Assembly (NCBI RefSeq): GCF_003339685.1
Contig: NZ_QPKI01000021.1
Coordinates: 1 to 64,000 of the forward strand
DNA: 64,000 bases
From: Halomonas sp. DQ26W
GTDB taxonomy: Bacteria > Pseudomonadota > Gammaproteobacteria > Pseudomonadales > Halomonadaceae
Direction: 5' to 3'
The notes beneath the pieces are model-generated. The model had not been told where the DNA came from and ran no database searches. It saw only the letters and a program-made list of their open reading frames with translations. Below, piece after piece: positions 60,037 to 64,000 of this stretch (position 1 is the first letter of the stretch; each line of letters starts with the position of its first letter). The position numbers and the translations under genes are program-made.

Positions 60037-60044
60037 TGTATACA
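60037..60044. promoter_or_regulatory. TGTATACA operator upstream of gcl
   Basis: CTGTATACAG, a perfect 10-base palindrome, 62 bases before the gcl ATG; last of the seven-site set. Confidence 0.62.
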
Positions 60045-60105
60045 GAAATATTTTCCAAAAATAATTTCCCGCAAAAGAACAGCGCCCCTCACTGGAGGAA
60101 TCATC

Positions 60106-61881
60106 ATGGCTCGTATGACCGCAGCAGAAGCCGCCGTTCACGTGCTCAGGAAGGAAGGCATCGACGTTGCCTTCGGTGTGCCTGGTGCCGCCATCAATCC
60201 CTTCTATGCCGCCATGCGCAAGGTCGGCGGTATCGATCATCTGCTGGCCCGCCACGTCGAAGGCGCGTCACACATGGCCGAGGGTTATACCCGGACCAAG
60301 GCCGGCAACATCGGGGTCTGCATCGGCACCTCCGGGCCTGCCGGCACCGACATGATCACCGGTCTCTACTCGGCGACCGCCGACTCGATTCCGATCCTGT
60401 GCATTACCGGCCAGGCGCCGCGAGCCAAGCTGCACAAGGAGGATTTTCAGGCGGTGGACATCCAGGCGATTGCCGGTCCGGTCACCAAGTGGGCCGTCAC
60501 CGTGCTGGAGCCGGCCCAGGTGCCGCGCGTCTTCCAGCAGGCCTTCCAGCTGATGCGCTCTTCGCGCCCGGGTCCGGTGCTGATCGATCTGCCCATCGAC
60601 GTTCAGATGACCGAGATCGAGTTCGATCCCGACACCTATGAGCCGCTGCCGGCCTACAAGCCCAGCGCCTCGCGCGCCCAGGTCGAGAAGGCCATCGCCA
60701 TGCTGAATGAGTCCGAGCGCCCGCTGCTCGTGGCCGGTGGCGGTGTCATCAATGCCGATGCCAGTGACCTGCTGACCGAGTTTGCTGAGCTGACCGGCGT
60801 GCCGGTGATCCCGACGCTGATGGGCTGGGGCACCATTCCGGATGATCATCCGCTGATGGCGGGCATGGTGGGGCTGCAGACCTCACATCGTTACGGCAAT
60901 GCCACCCTGCTGGCGTCGGATTTCGTGATGGGTATCGGCAACCGCTGGGCCAACCGCCATACGGGCAACCTCGAGACCTATACGGAAGGACGCAAGTTCG
61001 TCCACGTGGATATCGAGCCGACCCAGATCGGGCGCATCTTCGGTCCCGACTACGGCATCGTTTCCGACGCCAAGGCGGCGCTCGAACTCTTCGTCGAGGT
61101 GGCGAGCGAGCTGAAGGCGGCAGGCAAGCTGAAGGATCGCAGCAGCTGGGCCGAGGAGTGCCAGGGGCGCAAGCGTACCCTGCTGCGCAAGACCCACTTC
61201 GACGAGGTGCCGGTCAAGCCGCAGCGGGTCTACGAGGAAATGAACCGCGTATTCGGCAAGAACACCCGCTATGTCAGCACCATCGGCCTGTCACAGATCG
61301 CCGGTGCCCAGTTCCTCCATACCTACAAGCCGCGGCACTGGATCAACTGCGGCCAGGCGGGCCCGCTGGGCTGGACCATTCCCGCGGCCCTCGGCGTCTG
61401 CCGTGCCGATCCGGAGGCCCAGGTGGTCGCGCTCTCGGGCGACTACGACTTCCAGTTCATGGTCGAGGAACTGGCGGTGGGGGCGCAGTTCAAGCTGCCC
61501 TATATCCATGTGCTGGTGAACAACTCCTACCTGGGGCTGATCCGCCAGGCCCAGCGGGGCTTCGACATGGACTACTGCGTGCAGCTCTCTTTCGAGAACA
61601 TCAACTGCCCGGAGATCAACGACTACGGCGTGGACCACGTCTCTGTCGTCGAGGGGCTCGGTTGCAAGGCGCTTCGCGTGACCCGGCCCGACGAGATCGC
61701 CCCCGCCTTCACGAGGGCCCGCGAGCTGATGGCCGAGCACCGGGTGCCGGTGGTGGTCGAGATCATCCTGGAGCGGGTGACCAACATTGCCATGGGGACC
61801 GATCTCGGTGGCATCAACGAGTTCGAGGCTCTGGCCGAGAACCAGGCGGATGCGCCGACCTCGATCAGCGCCCTGACATGA
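60106..61881 (+). CDS. gcl: Glyoxylate carboligase Gcl
   Basis: ThDP-dependent enzyme of 591 residues joining two glyoxylates to tartronate semialdehyde and CO2. N-terminal ThDP pyrimidine domain: [11 protein letters not shown], and Val51 in [13 protein letters not shown], the position that is glutamate in most ThDP enzymes but valine in Gcl. The central domain and C-terminal cofactor site [32 protein letters not shown] (GD...NN motif) are intact. GGAGGAATC precedes the ATG at 60106. The gene order gcl-hyi-glxR is the standard glycerate pathway. Confidence 0.96.
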   Translation: MARMTAAEAAVHVLRKEGIDVAFGVPGAAINPFYAAMRKVGGIDHLLARHVEGASHMAEGYTRTKAGNIGVCIGTSGPAGTDMITGLYSATADSIPILCITGQAPRAKLHKEDFQAVDIQAIAGPVTKWAVTVLEPAQVPRVFQQAFQLMRSSRPGPVLIDLPIDVQMTEIEFDPDTYEPLPAYKPSASRAQVEKAIAMLNESERPLLVAGGGVINADASDLLTEFAELTGVPVIPTLMGWGTIPDDHPLMAGMVGLQTSHRYGNATLLASDFVMGIGNRWANRHTGNLETYTEGRKFVHVDIEPTQIGRIFGPDYGIVSDAKAALELFVEVASELKAAGKLKDRSSWAEECQGRKRTLLRKTHFDEVPVKPQRVYEEMNRVFGKNTRYVSTIGLSQIAGAQFLHTYKPRHWINCGQAGPLGWTIPAALGVCRADPEAQVVALSGDYDFQFMVEELAVGAQFKLPYIHVLVNNSYLGLIRQAQRGFDMDYCVQLSFENINCPEINDYGVDHVSVVEGLGCKALRVTRPDEIAPAFTRARELMAEHRVPVVVEIILERVTNIAMGTDLGGINEFEALAENQADAPTSISALT

Positions 61882-61900
61882 AACCTGCGCACTGACCAAG

Positions 61901-62009
61901 GGGCGCTTGGGACAGGCCGCAGAGGAGGTCCGATTCCAGGGAAGGAATCGGTAGCGTACAGGGATGTATTCACAGCGCCTCCTCGCAGGCCTGTCGCAAG
62001 ACAAGCCCC
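61901..62009. repeat. Dispersed palindromic repeat, copy D (inverted orientation)
   Basis: Between gcl and hyi. On the minus strand it reads as copies B and C. Inner stem CCGATTCC/GGAATCGG at 61930-61951; outer arms GACAGGCC...GGCCTGTC. It diverges slightly in the loop and the central block. Confidence 0.85.
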
Positions 62010-62041
62010 TAGCAATAACGTACGACCCAAAGGAGTTCGAT

Positions 62042-62821
62042 ATGCCCAAGTTTGCCGCCAATCTCAGCATGCTGTTCACCGAGGAGGGGTTCCTCGATCG
62101 CTTCAAGGCCGCCGCCGATGCGGGCTTCAAGGGCGTCGAGTACCTATTCCCCTATGACTACACGCCGGACGAGATCAAGTCTCGACTGGACGCCAATGGC
62201 CTGACCCAGGTGCTGCACAACCTGCCGGCCGGCGACTGGGCCGCCGGCGAGCGCGGCATTGCCTGCCATCCGGATCGCGTCGAGGAGTTTCGTGCCGGTG
62301 TCGACAAGGCCATCGACTACGCCACTGCGCTCGGCTGCAAGCAGGTCAACTGCCTGGCCGGCATTCAGCCTGCAGGGGTGAGCGATGAGCAGGCTCACCG
62401 GACGCTGGTGGACAACCTCCGCTATGCTGCTGGAAAGCTTGAAGCCGCCGGTATCCTGCTGCTGGCCGAGCCGATCAACACCCGCGATATTCCCGGCTTC
62501 TTCCTCAACCGCACCGAGCAGGCGCTGTCGATCTTCGACGAGGTGGGCAGTGACAACCTGAAGCTGCAGTACGACATCTATCATATGCAGATCATGGAAG
62601 GGGACCTGGCGCCGACCATCGAGAAGCACCTGGATCGCATCGCCCACGTGCAGCTGGCCGACAACCCGGGGCGGCATGAGCCGGGCACCGGAGAGATCAA
62701 CTACCCGTTCCTCTTCTCTCATCTCGACCGGCTGGGCTACGACGGTTGGATCGGCTGCGAGTACAAGCCGGCTTCCACGACAAGAGAAGGGCTGGGCTGG
62801 CTCGATCAGGCCCGCGGCTGA
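62042..62821 (+). CDS. hyi: Hydroxypyruvate isomerase Hyi
   Basis: 259-residue TIM-barrel enzyme interconverting tartronate semialdehyde and hydroxypyruvate. Family blocks: KFAANLSMLFTEEGFLDRFKAAADAGFKGVEYLFPYD, VNCLAGI, LLLAEPINTRDIPGFFLN (catalytic glutamate), LQYDIYHMQIMEGDL, HVQLADNPGRHEPGTGEINY and the second glutamate in WIGCEYKP. AAAGGAG precedes ATG 62042; the upstream frame lies in repeat D. Confidence 0.95.
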   Translation: MPKFAANLSMLFTEEGFLDRFKAAADAGFKGVEYLFPYDYTPDEIKSRLDANGLTQVLHNLPAGDWAAGERGIACHPDRVEEFRAGVDKAIDYATALGCKQVNCLAGIQPAGVSDEQAHRTLVDNLRYAAGKLEAAGILLLAEPINTRDIPGFFLNRTEQALSIFDEVGSDNLKLQYDIYHMQIMEGDLAPTIEKHLDRIAHVQLADNPGRHEPGTGEINYPFLFSHLDRLGYDGWIGCEYKPASTTREGLGWLDQARG

Positions 62822-62843
62822 AGAGCGCTGCAGCCCCCTTAAC

Positions 62844-63038
62844 GAGGGGCGCCGGGGGCAGGCCGAAGAGGAGGTCTTTTGCCATGGGTGAGGAGCATTG
62901 CTCCGAACGGGCTGGCCATGGATGGCCAGCACCGGTCCTGCAAGCGAAGCAGGATGCGAGAGCGCAGCAGGGCAAAAGTAGCGCCCAGGGAAGGGTTCAC
63001 AGCGCCTCCTCGCAGGCCTGCCGACGGATCAGCCCCGA
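62844..63038. repeat. Dispersed palindromic repeat, copy E (inverted, with an enlarged loop)
   Basis: Between hyi and glxR. It has the shared ends (CGGCAGGCC-type arms, CTGATCCG) and the inner arms CTTTTGCC/GGCAAAAG, as in copy A. Unlike other copies it carries about 90 extra bases in the loop, themselves containing TGGCCATGGATGGCCA-type palindromes. Confidence 0.8.
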
Positions 63039-63110
63039 GTGGCGACGTCACCTGCGACAGCCGCCGGGTAAGGTTGCAAATGACAAAGCTAAGCTGAAAG
63101 GAGAATCATC

Positions 63111-63995
63111 ATGAGCAAGATCGGTTTCATTGGCCTCGGCATCATGGGTCGCCCCATGGCGGGTCACCTGCTCGACGCCGGCCATGACCTCGTCACCGTC
63201 AAGCGCGGCACCCTCGACGCCACCCTGGCCGAGAAGGGCATGACCGAACTCGACAGCCCCCGCGCCGTGGCCGAGCAGGCCGAGGTGATCATCACCATGG
63301 TGCCGGACACCCCCGACGTCGAAGCGGTGCTGTTCGGCGAGAACGGCGTCATCGAGGGGCTCAAGCCGGGGGCCCTGGTCATCGACATGAGCTCGATCGC
63401 CCCCATTGCCACCCAGGCATTCGCCAGGCGCATTGCCGAAGCCGGCGGCGAGTATGTGGACGCACCGGTCTCCGGCGGCGAGGGCGGGGCCATCAACGCG
63501 GCCCTGACCATCATGGTTGGTGCCACCGAGGAGGGCTTCACCCGCGCCCTGCCGATCCTCGAGGTGATGGGCAAGACGATCACCCATATCGGCGGCCATG
63601 GTGCCGGCCAGACCTGCAAGGTGGCCAACCAGATCGTGGTGGCGCTGACCATCGAGGCGGTGGCCGAGGGGCTGCTGTTCGCGTCACGGGCCGGGGCCGA
63701 CGTGGCCAAGGTGCGCGAGTCGCTGCTCGGTGGCCTGGCCCAGTCGAAGATCCTCGATGTCCACGGCGAGCGCATGATCAAGCGCACCTTCGATCCGGGC
63801 TTCAAGATCCGTCTGCACCAGAAGGACCTCAACCTGGCGCTGGAAGGGGCGCGTAGTCTCAATCTGGCACTGCCGGGTACGGCCAATGCCCAACAGTTGT
63901 TCCAGGCCTGTGCCGCCCAGGGCGGCGCCGACTGGGACCACGCTGGTATCCTGAGGGCGCTTGAGTCGCTGGCCGACCATGAAGTCGGCGGCTGA
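63111..63995 (+). CDS. glxR: Tartronate semialdehyde reductase (2-hydroxy-3-oxopropionate reductase)
   Basis: 294-residue NAD(P)-dependent beta-hydroxyacid dehydrogenase reducing tartronate semialdehyde to glycerate. The Rossmann motif is GFIGLGIMGRPMAGHL (5-20), the substrate block DAPVSGGEGGAINAAL (118-132) and the catalytic lysine Lys170 in GAGQTCKVANQIV. AAAGGAGAATC precedes the ATG. It completes the gcl-hyi-glxR set. Confidence 0.95.
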   Translation: MSKIGFIGLGIMGRPMAGHLLDAGHDLVTVKRGTLDATLAEKGMTELDSPRAVAEQAEVIITMVPDTPDVEAVLFGENGVIEGLKPGALVIDMSSIAPIATQAFARRIAEAGGEYVDAPVSGGEGGAINAALTIMVGATEEGFTRALPILEVMGKTITHIGGHGAGQTCKVANQIVVALTIEAVAEGLLFASRAGADVAKVRESLLGGLAQSKILDVHGERMIKRTFDPGFKIRLHQKDLNLALEGARSLNLALPGTANAQQLFQACAAQGGADWDHAGILRALESLADHEVGG

Positions 63996-64000
63996 ACGAT

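Larger units (their letters stand above)
59647..60105. other. Intergenic region with allA remnant, terminator and gcl promoter
   Basis: 459 bases without an intact gene. It contains the allA 3' remnant (59822-59905), a strong terminator (59936-59967) and the TGTATACA site (60037-60044) before gcl. The last 120 bases are AT-rich. TTGACG at 60007 is a possible -35. Confidence 0.55.

Noticed and set aside
13409-63038. CRISPR array interpretation of the repeats
   Set aside because: Copies are isolated, kilobases apart, in both orientations and without spacers.
1-64000. tRNA or rRNA genes
   Set aside because: No cloverleaf-like or rRNA-like segment was recognised in any intergenic stretch.

Overview
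The window is a GC-rich gammaproteobacterial chromosome segment. Gene content (a PHA phasin, four tripartite transporter operons, PuuD-type urate oxidation, many FCD-type GntR regulators) and a dispersed palindromic repeat suggest Halomonas or a close relative. That assignment is an inference from style, not from a database match. No tRNA, rRNA, CRISPR array or intact insertion sequence was found.

Layout. (1) 1-736: broken vgrG (type VI secretion spike) on the minus strand. (2) 1113-10862: a six-gene plus-strand defence operon, hsdM-hsdS-darT-darG-hsdR-ygjP-like. A complete DarTG toxin-antitoxin pair sits inside a type I restriction-modification operon, with start/stop overlaps at most junctions. 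(3) 10870-12738: minus-strand housekeeping genes (EamA exporter, DksA/TraR-type zinc-finger protein, small secreted protein). (4) 12964-18178: minus-strand glycolate oxidase operon (GntR regulator, glcD, glcE, glcF) plus a GlcG-like gene. (5) 18485-30777: divergent cluster of a TRAP transporter, crotonase, CaiB-type CoA-transferase, serine-glyoxylate-type aminotransferase, large FAD/Fe-S D-2-hydroxyacid dehydrogenase and threonine aldolase, with a lactate/glycolate permease convergent to it. (6) 31134-33120: glutathione transferase, phasin, phosphoribosyltransferase. (7) 33239-35569: urate-to-allantoin genes uraD, uraH, puuD, followed by a GntR regulator. (8) 36510-41564: a tripartite tricarboxylate-type transporter with a fumarylacetoacetate-hydrolase-family enzyme and divergent GntR regulator. 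(9) 41688-59646: ureide uptake and breakdown: NCS1 permease, allantoin-racemase-like gene, two TRAP transporters, three more Asp/Glu-racemase-superfamily genes, puuE, allE, allA, a GntR regulator, a hydantoinase/dihydropyrimidinase and accessory genes. (10) 60106-63995: gcl, hyi, glxR, taking glyoxylate to glycerate.

The unifying theme outside the defence operon is glyoxylate. Glycolate oxidase makes it, ureidoglycolate lyase makes it from purines, the aminotransferase probably consumes it, and Gcl-Hyi-GlxR converts it to glycerate. An allantoate amidohydrolase (allC) is the only step from urate to glyoxylate not seen here. A TGTATACA-type palindrome lies upstream of seven transcription units of the ureide/glyoxylate genes and probably defines one regulon under a FadR-family GntR regulator.

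The best candidates for a second look are the DarTG-in-RM operon, the TGTATACA regulon, four neighbouring racemase-superfamily paralogues with different catalytic-cysteine patterns, the CoA-transferase/crotonase/aminotransferase cluster, and a repeat family whose hairpin stems vary in a compensating way.
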